Shown in pieces: positions 22,628-33,415 of a stretch of 64,000 bases of DNA. Below the pieces are notes generated by a model that saw only the letters and a program-made list of their open reading frames with translations, ran no database searches and was not told the DNA's origin. Position numbers and translations under genes: made by a program. The stretch comes from Neofusicoccum parvum. Taxonomy: Eukaryota; Ascomycota; Dothideomycetes; Botryosphaeriales; Botryosphaeriaceae. How positions within the stretch are numbered: position 1 is the stretch's first letter; each line of letters opens with the position of its first letter. The DNA is taken from positions 2,666,001 through 2,730,000 of the forward strand of contig CP087210.1 of assembly GCA_020912385.1 (NCBI GenBank). The letters run 5' to 3'.

Positions 22628-25600
22628 GACCACTATAGCGCTGAAGATTATCAACAAACCTGTTTCTGACGTTTCAATTGGAAGAGCACTACAACCCATT
22701 CGAAATGGGAAGGTCAGACAGAGATGAAGATTGGGAATCACTGACAGCCAGGAGGCGATGCTTGAGAGTCCCTTTCCGTACTATGAGCCACAAGGCTGCT
22801 CATTCGCTCAATGGCCTGAGGCATGGCGATACAGTACTAGAGATTGTGGAAGGGCCTCCTTGCCTGCTTCCCATACAATTCTGGCCTACCCACGAAGAAG
22901 AGAGAACATTCTCCATTCTCTTGGATAACGTGCTGATTCTCGGTCTCATATCCCTTTCAGTGTAACTTTTTTTCCAACGGCTGCGGAGAGTATTCATACA
23001 GAAACCCTCCCTTAGACGCCCTTCACACAGGTTTGCAACCTCAGGTCGAATCTCGATGGCCGTGGCGGGGTTCAGAAGATCAAGAGGTGAAGAGGCTGTA
23101 TTGGAGCAGCTGGGTCTCGGAAAGATGGAAGTCAAGCTCAACGGTAAGGCAGAAAAAAGACTTTGGCCTGGGCTGCGGTAAATGAAAGCGAGAGTTGAAC
23201 ACTAAACCTACGTCCATCGTAGCCAAAACTCTATCAACGCACGTGGCTAAGACTAGGGTCTCTAGTCAATTGTGATGAGGCTGAAAGGTCCAAAGCTCAA
23301 GCAGTCTCTCAGGGGCATATCCGAAATCCGGGCACTTGGCGCTGGTTCCTCACCGCTGCATCCGGGCGATCTTTCAACCTGCAGGGCTGCTGCAGCCAAG
23401 AGGATGGCGCTAGCATCCCTGAACAAAGAAGAGCTGTAGGGTGAAAGAAGACGCCTTCATCTCAAAAATTTGTCAAAAGCTTCGAAGCGAAGTCGATCAT
23501 CCGGATCCTTCAGCGCGGATACGTCAGGTTTTTCTCTCTCCGGTAGCGAAAGTCAGTCACAGAGCCTCGAACCAACACTTCAGAACCCAAAAAATGGCTG
23601 GTGCCCACTTTTCGAGTGCCCAAATGGCCGATCGAAGCCGCGTGGTCCCGCAAGGAGGCAGTCATTCTGATCTACGAGATAACGAGCCTGCGTTGGAGTC
23701 GTCAGCGCCCCACGCGGAAGTTCGGTGCTTCTTCCGCAGTGCTCGTTTGGCCTTGACGAGAGACAACGGGAGCGTTCCCCTGGCGATCCCTCCACGCTCA
23801 CGACTCGCGTAAATCACGCTTCGAACGTCTCTTCGAAAAACGGCTGCTCACCACACCAAAGCCATTGGGGGTTTTCGATGCCGGAAAGACGCCCTGCGAT
23901 AGTGTTCTTTTTTAAGCAACGCAGGGTTAAGACTGCATAAATTGCACACCGGGAACAACACCGGAGACTTCCCTCCTCGCGGTTGCAGGGTGGAGATCAG
24001 CGCACACTCTGGCCAAAGCACGACCACGCCGCAGATCACCGAGCAGGGCAGAGCATCATGCTCGCTAGTTTTCGCCTCTGCGGAAGGGACCGGCGCATGC
24101 CGCTGTCATCATCGGCTCCTACCCAGGCGCCTCACCGCCACGTGGGCATCTATTCCAGCTACTGCCGAACCAATTCGAGAATGCTTGCGAGGATGCTTGT
24201 ACACGGTCGCTTGTGTATTCGTCATCGCCATAGCTCTCTGCCAAGGAGCACTCTCTCTCGCGCGAAAAAGCCTTGTTCTGGAAACTTCTCCTGCGCATCT
24301 GGCTATCTTGTGCGGCACAGCAAGGAGATGGCGCAGTTGCTCTGGCATTACGCAAAGCAGAGTCCACGAGCTATCGCTAAAGCGAGAGTAGCTGGGCCAC
24401 TCGCAATGACAAAGGGGAAGTGCAGCAATGTTCAATCCACAGGTGCATGTTGTCATCACGGCACGGCTGCGCCTAGTATGCGCCAGCAAGCCACACCACA
24501 GCACCGGAAGCGAAGTATAGACGGCCAAGATAGCACACGCCATCGATTGCGTGGGTTCAAGGCTCTATTCAGGGCATCGCCGGAGCAAACACGAGGTGTT
24601 GAAGCCACGAAGCTGAAGCTTTGTCTGCATCTGTCAATGCATCGAACATTAGGGAAGGGCACATGCCGCGGGCTCAATGCAAACAGCCCAATGGCTAGCG
24701 AGCCGAGGCCCGAGAAGAGGCGTATACGCCGCAGTCGCTTAAGAGAGGGGAGGCTGCAGGTCCCGCATCGGACCCATCGGGGGATTTCTGCAGCCAGGGC
24801 AAGGGCAGCGACGAGGGTGTATTGCCACGCGGTGGCGCCTGCGTTGAGATTAGCGCGGGCCGCCACCAATGGCGGAGGAGCAATCAGCAGGCACACCGTT
24901 TAGACGTTAAAGCCCCTTAAGGTCTTAAGCTTGTCGGTGCCCCGCAAGCATGCGGATTGTGGGATCGCCTCCGCCCCCAGCACTTGCACGGAAGCAACCT
25001 AATCTCCGTGCGCGCATGCACCCTGCACCCCTGCCATCTGGCTCACATCACTTGCCCCTCCCAGCACAAATCTCCGAGAAGGCATGGCGGAAGCCCAGGA
25101 ACACAGCACAACTGCGCCGCACCACACCCTCTCCAGGTGGGGGCGTAAGCTTCTCTGCGCATTCGGGCATGGACAGACACAACATCCCGGCCGCCGGGTA
25201 ATAACTATCGAAATCCGGCGATCCGTCGGCGCGCCATACCGCACTCGTGCCGTTGTCCTTGTTCGCTTACTACGCAGTAGCCAGGGTCCAACGTCCGCCG
25301 CCCCCCAGAACCCAGCGACAACGTCCCCTCCATTGCAGCCCCGGCGGGACCGGGCGGGCGGCAGGCGTTGTGCAAACGGGATTGACACGAAACCGTCGGC
25401 CGGCAGCCCCAACGCAGCATAGTGCAAAACGCTAAACACAATGCGCAGCCTCGACATCTCCGAAACTACTAACCACAACCCAACCACAATAGGAAACAGA
25501 AAATGGATCCCGCCAGGCAGTTGCAACGGGTGCGGGCACTATTAAAAAACGGTGCCGCGCCACTACCGTCCTGGTTCTCGAGGCCAGGTCCTTTCCAAGC

Positions 25601-25791
25601 GTCCTCCTTGCCTATTACTTCTTAATAAAGCCGGACACAGCCAAGTGTAAGTTCAGTAGTGCTCCCGCCCACTGCCACTACCACCTCCACTACTTGTGTA
25701 GTGTCCGTCGGGGTGGTTCACCGGCCCCAGAGCAGTCTCCCAGCTAACAGCACACCACGAGTAGGCATACACTCGTTCATATCCCACTACA
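22628..25791. other. About 3.2 kb without a supportable gene
   Basis: Between the FolB gene and the GMC oxidoreductase. Several open frames occur, the longest plus-strand one at 23983-24903, but they have no domain and no consistent coding character. A few protein-like stretches near 22,680-22,930 and 23,060-23,140 do not link into a model. The last 500 bp (25,290-25,790) should hold the GMC promoter. Confidence 0.45.
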
Positions 25792-27783
25792 ATGCTGTTC
25801 CCCCGGATCCTCGGCGTGCTCGCCAGCACGCTGCCCCTCGCCACCTGGGCCGTCGACCTGACCGGCTACGAGTACGTCGTCGTCGGCTCAGGCGCAGGCG
25901 GCGGGCCTCTCGCCGCCCGCCTGGCGCTCGCCGGCCACAAGACGCTGCTCATCGAGGCCGGTGACGACCAGGGCAACAACCAGAACTACACCATCCCGGC
26001 CTACTCCGCCAAGTCGTCCGAGGACGAGTCGATGGACTGGAACTTCTTCGTCCGCCACTACGCCGACGAGGAGAGGCAGGCCCGCGACTTCAAGACCACG
26101 TACGAGACGCCCGACGGCAGCGAGTACACCGGGCTCAGCCCCCCCGCGGGCTCGACCATGAAGGGCACGCTGTACCCGCGGACGGGCACGCTGGGCGGCT
26201 GCACGGCGCACAACGCGCTGATCGCCGTGTACCCGCACCGGTCGGACTTCGAGTACATCGCGACGCTGACGGGCGACAGCTCATGGGGCCCCGACAACAT
26301 GCGCAAGTACTTCACGCGCCTGGAGAAGAACCAGTACCTTCTCGCGGGCGCCGAGGGCCACGGCTACGACGGCTGGCTCGAGACCGAGACGGCACCGCTG
26401 TCGATCGTGCTCGAGGACACGCAGCTGCTGTCGCTGCTGACGGGCGGTGCCTTCGCGCTGGGCAACGTGACCGGCTCGATCATCGACCTGGCCACGCTGA
26501 TCGCCGGCGACGCCAACGCTGACACCGAGACCCGCGACACCACCGACGCCTACTACCAGATCCCGCTGTCCACCAACGATGCCCACCGCACCGGCTCCCG
26601 CGAGTTCGTCGTCGCCGTCCGTGATGCCAAGAACGCCGACGGCACCAAGGCGTACCCGCTCGACGTGCGCCTCAACGCCTACGTGACCAAGGTCACCTTC
26701 GACGAGACCGTCACTCCTCCCCGCGCCACCGGCGTCGAGTTCCTCGACGGCCAGTACCTGTACAAGGCCTCTCCCCGCTCCAAGAGCGCCGGCGCCGGCA
26801 CCCCTGGCACGGCCACCGCGTCCCGTGAGGTCATTGTCGCCGGCGGTGTGTACAACTCGCCCCAGCTGCTCAAGCTCTCCGGTGTCGGCCCGGCCGACGA
26901 GCTGAAGAAGTTCGACATCCCCGTCATCTCCGACCTGCCCGGCGTGGGCACCAACCTGCAGGACCACTACGAGATCTCGGTGCAGGCCCGCACACCCGAG
27001 AACTTCACCGCCTTCGACGGCTGCACCTTCGGCTTCAACGGCCAGGAGGACCCGTGCGTCGACCGCTGGGAGACTCCCGTCCTTGGCGACCGCGGCATCT
27101 ACTCGTCGTCCGGCCTGGCCGCCACCATGTTCTACAAGAGCACGGCGTCCGCCGACGGCGGCTACGACATCTTCGCCTTCGGCGGCCCCGTCAACTTCCG
27201 CGGCTACTTCCCCAACTACAGCTACAACGCCACCGTCGAGCACGACTGGTTCACCTGGGCCATCCTCAAGGCCCACCCGCGCAACACGGCCGGCGAGGTC
27301 ACCCTGCGCTCCGCCGACCCGCTCGACATGCCCGACATCGTCTTCAACTACTTCGACACGGGCGTCGGCGACAGCTCCGCCGACCTGCAGGCGCTCTACG
27401 AGGCCGTCGAGCTCACCCGCGACGCCTTCGCCCGCCAGGCCGTCGACATGACCGAGGTGCTGCCCGGCCCGGACGTCCAGTCGCAGGAGGCCATCGAGCA
27501 GTACGCGCAGGACGTCGCCTGGGGCCACCACGCCTCGTCCACCTGCCCCATCGGCGCCGACGACGACAAGATGGCCGTGCTCGACGCAAAGTTCCAGGTC
27601 CGCGGCGTCCAGGGCCTGCGCGTCGTCGACGCCTCCGTCTACCCCCGCATCCCCGGCACCTTCACCGCCGTGTCGACCTACATGGTCGCCGAGAAGGCCG
27701 CTGACGTCATCCTGGCCGCTGCGAACGCGACGGTGGCCAACTCGACCGCCAGCGCGAGGAGGAGTTTCCGCCTGAGGGAGTAG
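25792..27783 (+). CDS. Secreted GMC (glucose-methanol-choline) oxidoreductase, AA3-like
   Basis: FAD-dependent oxidoreductase of alcohols, sugars or choline-like substrates. Single exon, 663 aa. A signal peptide (residues 1-20, ending ATWA) predicts secretion. The FAD dinucleotide-binding motif VVGSGAGGGPLAARLALAG is at residues 30-48, with the acidic LLIEAGD end of the second strand. The GMC signature regions are PRTGTLGGCTAHNALIAVYP and the Y-N-S-P-Q-L-L-K-L-S-G-V-G-P element. The C-terminal domain carries WGHHASSTCPIG, with the catalytic His probably H580. The second catalytic residue, normally His or Asn, falls at F624 in PRIPGTFTAVS. Several N-x-S/T sites are present. Almost all third codon positions are G or C. 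Substrate unknown; the missing second catalytic residue makes it an atypical member. Confidence 0.9.
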   Translation: MLFPRILGVLASTLPLATWAVDLTGYEYVVVGSGAGGGPLAARLALAGHKTLLIEAGDDQGNNQNYTIPAYSAKSSEDESMDWNFFVRHYADEERQARDFKTTYETPDGSEYTGLSPPAGSTMKGTLYPRTGTLGGCTAHNALIAVYPHRSDFEYIATLTGDSSWGPDNMRKYFTRLEKNQYLLAGAEGHGYDGWLETETAPLSIVLEDTQLLSLLTGGAFALGNVTGSIIDLATLIAGDANADTETRDTTDAYYQIPLSTNDAHRTGSREFVVAVRDAKNADGTKAYPLDVRLNAYVTKVTFDETVTPPRATGVEFLDGQYLYKASPRSKSAGAGTPGTATASREVIVAGGVYNSPQLLKLSGVGPADELKKFDIPVISDLPGVGTNLQDHYEISVQARTPENFTAFDGCTFGFNGQEDPCVDRWETPVLGDRGIYSSSGLAATMFYKSTASADGGYDIFAFGGPVNFRGYFPNYSYNATVEHDWFTWAILKAHPRNTAGEVTLRSADPLDMPDIVFNYFDTGVGDSSADLQALYEAVELTRDAFARQAVDMTEVLPGPDVQSQEAIEQYAQDVAWGHHASSTCPIGADDDKMAVLDAKFQVRGVQGLRVVDASVYPRIPGTFTAVSTYMVAEKAADVILAAANATVANSTASARRSFRLRE

Positions 27784-28319
27784 AGGGGTTGACGTGAGGG
27801 TTGGTTTTTTGAGCTAGTTTTTTTTCCTTCGATGAGCGATACAGCACCTATCCTGTTATTGCCGGCAGTGATGAGCACATACATACCATAGCGCAACGCA
27901 GCCTTCTCTTTCTTCATTGAACACCGGCCGGATCCAGTCTTTTGTGTGTGAACCGAACATGTAAATAGCATTGCTGCGATCAGTGAAGACCTCTCGAGTA
28001 ACGTAGAAAGGGAATAAACATCAGTGATCCGTTACCGCTCTCGAGCACACTTGCCTGGCAGAACACAGAACGAAATGCATGAGACGAAGCGGGGACGTTG
28101 GACAAACCTCTTTTCGGTTTCTAACAGCGAGTAGAATCGCACCGCGGCACGATCTTCAGTGAACTTACAGCATGCCCTCTTCGCACGTGATTCCTGGTAA
28201 TGAAGGAGAAACTCCCATCCAACGCCCTTACACGCACAGCGCAAAGCCCCCTCGTCATGCCGCGCTGCGGCGAGACCCATACTCCCGACTCCATGGAAAA
28301 TTCAGAGTCCTCTCATCGA
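27784..28319. other. Convergent 3' flanks
   Basis: About 540 bp between the GMC stop and the glycosyltransferase stop. It contains a T-rich stretch just after the GMC stop (27,806-27,830). No gene. Confidence 0.5.
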
Positions 28320-30605
28320 TCACAAACCTTTCTCCTTCCCCTGCTCGGCCGCCCCATCGCTCTTTTCGCTCTTCGCATCCGCACCCCCCTCAGCGCCGTC
28401 CGCATCCCCAGCCTTCTCCAAGCGCTCACCCATGTACGTCCGCTTCGACGCCGCGCCCTTCTCCCCCTCTTCATCCTCGTCGTCTCCATCCTCCTTCTCT
28501 CCATCCTTCTCCTCCGCGCCCTCCTCCTTCTCCCTCACCTCAACCCTCTCCCACACCTCCTCCCCCTCGTCCCCGAAGCAGAACAGATCCCTCGCGCTCC
28601 CCTTGCGCACCTTCCTCCTCCGCCCTTCCGCCTCGGCCTCGCACCCGCCAATCGCCTCCCTGAACTTCCGCGTCACCTCCCGCGCCATCTCCTCGGCCTC
28701 GTCCGGCTCGACCTCCACCCCCTGGTGCGACAGCGCCGGCAGCGCGCGCAGCTCGGGCGGGTCGGCGTCGAACGGCAGGACCTGGTGCAGCGGCACCGCG
28801 TCGAGCTCTGGCTCGAGCCAGACGGGAGGCTCGGCGGCGGCGGCGGTGTCGCCGCCCAGGAAAGGCGAGTCGACAACCTGCGCGGGCGGTGGCGCTTCGT
28901 CGTCGTCGGTTGCGGCGTCGGCGGCGGCGTCCATGGCGGCGAGCATCTCCTCGGGCGGCTGGTACAGCTCGGTGTGCACGCTGACGAGCGCGTGCGCCGC
29001 GTCCGGCAGCAGCCCCGGGTACAGCAGCGCGTAGCCCCGCGCCCGCATCAGCTCGAGGAAGTACTCGAGCCAGCCCGGCAGGCTCTCGTGCACCGTGCGC
29101 GGCCGCGGCACCGGGTGCGTCTGCTGCCGGAACGCCGACAGCCGGTTCGTCAGGAAGGAGTGGATTTCGGCCCACTTGTCGCCGAAGTAGAGCGCTGCGT
29201 TGCTGTTGGGGGCTTGCCACGTGAACGGCACTGTGGCGTCCGGGTGGCCTTGCTTGTACTTGTCGACGCGCATCGCGGAGGTGGTGGGTGGCTCGAAGGC
29301 GGTGGTGCCGTTGAGGTGGTAGGCAGGGACTTCGAGGCTGAGGCCGAGGAGGTTGTCGTTGTCAGTGCCAGCGTAGGCGGAGTAGCGGTACTCAAGGAGG
29401 TGGAACATGAGGTATTGGTAGTATAGGGGAGATAATTGGGTGTTTGGCGCGAGAAGCAGGACGTGAGAGTCAAAGGACGGGTAGAAAGACTCTAAAAAGC
29501 GAACGGATGCCTCTTCTGATGGCGCCTTCTGGTCTGGGATACGATGCCGGATGATCAAAGAATTTTGGCGAGGCGACACGAATGGGTCCCTTGGGGCTGG
29601 TGGCCACACCATCCGCTCTAGGAACCACAGTGAAGGGGGATCAATATCGGCAGGCAACTCAACGGTGATCCGAGGAGGGGTGAGGCCTGAGTAATCGGCA
29701 GCTTCAATGGACTGGAGTAGGCGAAGCAGAGAGCCAGATGATTTTTGCGGGGCGTGAATGAGAATGTCGACGCTGGGGGTGTGCCACGATCTCAGAGAAC
29801 CTGAGTCGAGGCGGGTTAGCCACTCCAGGCTATCAGCACGACCCTTGGGAATCTCGATGACTGGTAGTTTCTGTTCCTTAGTCTTCTTCCTCACTCCTTT
29901 TGTGAAGAATTGGTCTTCGCGCACAGAATCATCAGTGATGACAACCTGCGGATGCATAAAAGTCTGAATATGACCCATCGCCGCAATGACTATGGCTTCT
30001 GCGCGCACATCGGAGCTGTACGTCACGTAGTCCGGGCGGGCGTCGTGCCAGAAGACATCGCAACCTTCGCGGTCGACGCCATTAACCTCGAGGATATCAT
30101 CGAGTTCGACATCGTAACGGCCCATGATGGCGAAGTGGACATAGTTACGGTTCCACTTGGCCATTTCACAGGCCAGCGGAATCATGGCCGACACGCTCCT
30201 CAGGCTTGAGGCGGCAAAGAGAACATTGCGGTTCTTGTCGCGCATTCCGCTGGTGCTGGTGAGTTTATGGAGCGAGCCTCCCAGCTCGAAAAACTTGATA
30301 TGTCCGTTGTAGTAGTGCTGTGTCGCCGCCACGTCCGTGTCGTCGGGAGCCTTTGGCGGCGGTCCTTTCGGCTTGGTCGGCTTCCCAGGTTTTGATGCGT
30401 CATAAACTCGGTATCCCGGATCGCCAGCGGCGAAGGCGTGCAGAAGCAGCCACACGAAGAGAACGGCGCCTATGGCCACGGCGACACGGCGACGGCGGTA
30501 GTTGTAGGGCAGGTTGCGCCAGGTCTGGGCGGTCTTGCTGCCGGAGACGTAGTCGTCATCCCGCTTCCCCAGCTCTTCATCTGTCGGGAAAATGTGTGGA
30601 GCCAT
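28320..30605 (-). CDS. Putative type II membrane glycosyltransferase (fungal GT2-like)
   Basis: Predicted Golgi or ER glycosyltransferase. Single exon, 761 aa from the ATG at 30605; the frame continues upstream only to a TTG. A short cytoplasmic tail with RRRR precedes one transmembrane helix (VAVAIGAVLFVWLLLHAFAA, about residues 32-52), giving type II topology. The lumenal part has NVLFAASSLRSVSAMIPLA, a GRYDVELDDI segment, DILIHAPQKSSGSLLRLLQS followed by ITVELPADIDPPS, then HVLLLAPNTQLSPLYYQYL and LEYRYSAYAGTDND. These resemble fungal proteins annotated as glycosyltransferase 2. The last 120 residues are a Glu/Lys/Asp-rich low-complexity tail, unusual for a lumenal domain. Donor and acceptor are unknown. 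Confidence 0.8.
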   Translation of the reverse strand: MAPHIFPTDEELGKRDDDYVSGSKTAQTWRNLPYNYRRRRVAVAIGAVLFVWLLLHAFAAGDPGYRVYDASKPGKPTKPKGPPPKAPDDTDVAATQHYYNGHIKFFELGGSLHKLTSTSGMRDKNRNVLFAASSLRSVSAMIPLACEMAKWNRNYVHFAIMGRYDVELDDILEVNGVDREGCDVFWHDARPDYVTYSSDVRAEAIVIAAMGHIQTFMHPQVVITDDSVREDQFFTKGVRKKTKEQKLPVIEIPKGRADSLEWLTRLDSGSLRSWHTPSVDILIHAPQKSSGSLLRLLQSIEAADYSGLTPPRITVELPADIDPPSLWFLERMVWPPAPRDPFVSPRQNSLIIRHRIPDQKAPSEEASVRFLESFYPSFDSHVLLLAPNTQLSPLYYQYLMFHLLEYRYSAYAGTDNDNLLGLSLEVPAYHLNGTTAFEPPTTSAMRVDKYKQGHPDATVPFTWQAPNSNAALYFGDKWAEIHSFLTNRLSAFRQQTHPVPRPRTVHESLPGWLEYFLELMRARGYALLYPGLLPDAAHALVSVHTELYQPPEEMLAAMDAAADAATDDDEAPPPAQVVDSPFLGGDTAAAAEPPVWLEPELDAVPLHQVLPFDADPPELRALPALSHQGVEVEPDEAEEMAREVTRKFREAIGGCEAEAEGRRRKVRKGSARDLFCFGDEGEEVWERVEVREKEEGAEEKDGEKEDGDDEDEEGEKGAASKRTYMGERLEKAGDADGAEGGADAKSEKSDGAAEQGKEKGL

Positions 30606-32056
30606 GGTTGGCGCCTTCTTCGACGCCAAAAGGTGTGTGAGAAAGTGGACGGGCGCAGCTTAGAGCTCGGCGGGGCGGTTCATGGCGGTCGGGCGGGGAG
30701 GGAAGGTCGAACAGAACATGGACTGCGGGTCGCTGGAGCTGGAATGAGGCCGCAGCTGGAGAATGCGAGGCGGTGGCGAAGGAGCGACGAGGAAAGCGGC
30801 AATGGGCGCAGGCAGCGGACTGGAGGGCGTTGAGAGGGAGCTCTTGAGCTGCGAGGTGGCCGATCGCGTAGGGCTGATCGCCTTCGTCCCCGAGACGCGC
30901 CGAGTGTCAGGCGCACGTGCGCCCGCCCGAGCGCCAAAGCTTCTGCACGGCCCCAGGCTCTTCTCCACATGCCGTCGTTCCTCAACTGTGGTGGATTGGA
31001 TCTCCAATTCAGTGCCAGCGCCTTTGGCAAACAGATGTTTCATCGCAAGACGCCCTCCGATGGCGTCACTGGCACCTGAAACACAGCAGAGAGGTTCGCC
31101 GGGTAGCTCTTGCGTTGTCAAGGTCAATTGATTGGTTTCTGGCACGTCGATTGGCCGCCAAGGCAGTCCAGAGGAGTGTCACTGTCAGAGATGTCGGTAG
31201 AGATAAGGTTTTCTCAACTGTGGTTCTGGTGCGGATTAGTATCCATGTGGAAGAAAATGGTAGGAGGAGACATGTGTTCGGTTCCCAGCTCCAACATTCT
31301 TGACGATGTTCTCGTGCTCAGAATCTTCGGTATAAGTGTGATCCCCTCAGTCGAAACAGCAGAGTCGAGCACTTCACATCGGCTCAAGCCATCCGCGCTG
31401 GCTCCTTCATTTACGTTCTATTCCCTTTCTGCATGCCAGCACCGCGAGTAGAACAGCGTTACTGAGTCAACCATGTGCCTGCAGTGTGGCCAATCTGAAT
31501 AATTCCTCAAATACCAGGTCGGAGAAGTTCGGTCGTCAGCACCTAATGCCAGCTTCTTTTGGAAACGCAATCCCGAGACAGTGACACCGGATCCGCTGAC
31601 CGATTCAAACCATCCATCCCCCGCAGCCAAGTTTCATGGCCCATTAGATGCGGAGTGATTGCCGGTTTTCTTACCTGAAACACTGAAGTTAAATCAAGGT
31701 GGCGTAACGGCATTCCTCTGCATTAGCGTGCTCGCCCTGATTATCAGCTTCCAGTTCTGCGTTAGTTGATTGATTGAAGGTGGGGAGGCTAGGTGTCGAA
31801 GCCGTTTGTCTTCTGGGGATCGTGCTGGCTGTGGGGTTGGCAGTGCTGGCAGGTGAAATTCTTGAACTTGTAATTGGGAATTGTTGCATGCTTCGTGGCT
31901 ACATGGATGATATAGTTCGTGAAAAGAGTAGAAAACACAGATGTCTCTATCGGCAGCAAAGTCCATCTCAAACGGAACTCTGGAAGCCAACCTCGTATGC
32001 ATATCTTTTACACACCTCATTGAGCCCTCTCTCTACTCCTGATCCTCAACACCTTT
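30606..32056. other. Intergenic
   Basis: About 1.45 kb. The left part is the promoter of the minus-strand glycosyltransferase; the right part includes the 3' UTR of the minus-strand hypothetical gene. Only short unsupported frames. Confidence 0.5.
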
Positions 32057-33001
32057 CTAAGCGTTCTTGCCCATCTCACTCCGCAGGTCCTTCTCGCCCC
32101 AACTCCTCTGTCTCTCATACTCCCCCTCCCCACTCCCCTCCAACATCGACCTCGTCTGCTCGACCAACCCTTCCCCCTTCGCCACACTCACCCCCGCCCT
32201 CGCCCTCGCCAGCGGATCAACATAATTATTGCGATACCCATTCCCCACCTCCTGCTCCTCCTCGTCGCCCACCTCCTCCGCCCGCCCAACAACCGGGCCG
32301 CCCGCCACCACCGCCATCATCGACCCCTCCTCCTCCTCCTCCTCCGCGGCGAGCAACCTTCCATCCCCGCCACCCAGCGGCGCCGGCGTCACCACACCAT
32401 CCCCATCCGCCCACGCCTCGTCCACGGCCGCGTCGAGCCCCGCGCCCAGTGCGTCGTCGAACACGTCGTCGCCGGCCGCCGACCCGGGCGTCGTGATGGG
32501 CGTGCTCGAGTCGATGTCCAGGAAGCTCGTGCTGTTGAACCTGCCGGGACTGCTCTCGCTCTCGTCGGGCTTGGCGCTGGCGGCGGCGGCGGCGTCGTCG
32601 TCGTTGCCGGTGCCGTCGACCAGCTCGTCCGCCTCGTCTTGCTGGTGCAGGTGCTCCGGCTGGTGGTGCTGGTGGTGCTGGTGGCGTTGCGGCGGCAGCT
32701 GGTGCTGCTGGAGGCCGTATATGGAGTTGCGTTTGCCGCTGCGGGCGATGGGCAGGTCGGCGCCGGGGGAGCTGGGGGCGGACTGGAGGGAGGCTTGGGC
32801 GGCGGCGGCGAGGGCGGTGAGGTAGTCGGTGCCGGCGGCTGGGGAGGGAGAGCGGCGGCCGGTGAGGTTGTTGTTGGAGCCGGGGATTACGAGGGTGGGG
32901 TTGTGGGAGGCTCTTGTCGTTGCGGGGGTGGGGGTGGAGACGGTGGAGTGGTCGGCGGGAGGTGCGGCGTTTGTTTGGATGGGCAGAGTTGCTTCGGACA
33001 T
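32057..33001 (-). CDS. Hypothetical low-complexity protein
   Basis: Single exon, 314 aa from the ATG at 33001 (MSEATLPIQTN), chosen because an ATG-initiated frame with good context starts there. The open frame extends 45 codons further upstream but looks non-coding. No known domain. Visible features, in order: a Pro/Thr/Ala-rich N-terminus; PTLVIPGSNNNLTGRRSPSP; TDYLTALAAAAQASLQ; a His/Gln run (HQHHQHHQPEHLHQQDE); a Ser-rich SFLDIDSSTPITTPG segment; a Glu run; and a C-terminus GYRNNYVDPLARARAGVS followed by a charged tail. The pattern suggests an intrinsically disordered protein, and the conserved-looking islands suggest a real gene. Function unknown. Confidence 0.65.
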   Translation of the reverse strand: MSEATLPIQTNAAPPADHSTVSTPTPATTRASHNPTLVIPGSNNNLTGRRSPSPAAGTDYLTALAAAAQASLQSAPSSPGADLPIARSGKRNSIYGLQQHQLPPQRHQHHQHHQPEHLHQQDEADELVDGTGNDDDAAAAASAKPDESESSPGRFNSTSFLDIDSSTPITTPGSAAGDDVFDDALGAGLDAAVDEAWADGDGVVTPAPLGGGDGRLLAAEEEEEEGSMMAVVAGGPVVGRAEEVGDEEEQEVGNGYRNNYVDPLARARAGVSVAKGEGLVEQTRSMLEGSGEGEYERQRSWGEKDLRSEMGKNA

Positions 33002-33415
33002 GGCGAGTGAGTGGTGGATCCGAAGTGGATCCGCAGGTGGTGGTGGCGAGCAATTGATGGCGGAGGTCTCGCGGACTTCACAGAAGCACTCTGGCAGGCA
33101 GACAGGGCAGGCATCCAACGACGGCCCAGGGACCAACGGATCTTAAGCTTGGGGCGGCGGCCGGCTTCACGTGTCGGGTGCATGAACTGCATGCGAACCG
33201 GTGGTCAGCACCACGGCGAATGACGTCAGGGCTTGGCGCGCGACGACGGGGAACTGCGGGGTTTTGCAGCGCGGAGCAGCAGATTTTGGCTCGAACGTGC
33301 TTCGGTCTGCCCACCGCCTGTCCGCCATTGGTGCCGCCGCCTGCGCCAGCGCCCGTCGGCTGCCTATTGAACAATCCTCCGCGCGCCTCCCAGCCCGCCG
33401 CCTGCCGACCGGGCC
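33002..33415. promoter_or_regulatory. Divergent promoter region (hypothetical / thiamine pyrophosphokinase)
   Basis: About 410 bp between two divergent starts; presumably both promoters. No TPP-riboswitch-like structure recognised by eye. Confidence 0.5.

Noticed and set aside
23983..24903. Plus-strand ORF of 306 codons
   Set aside because: Arg/Ser/His-rich translation without domain, with equally long antisense frames; no supporting splice or start context.
26281..27531. Long minus-strand ORF (416 codons) opposite the GMC gene
   Set aside because: Antisense shadow of a gene with almost only G/C third positions; its Val/Gly/Ala-rich translation has no domain.
33002..33415. TPP riboswitch upstream of thiamine pyrophosphokinase
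   Set aside because: No conserved TPP-aptamer core seen; fungal TPP riboswitches normally sit in introns of thiamine synthesis genes such as THI4 or NMT1, not THI80.
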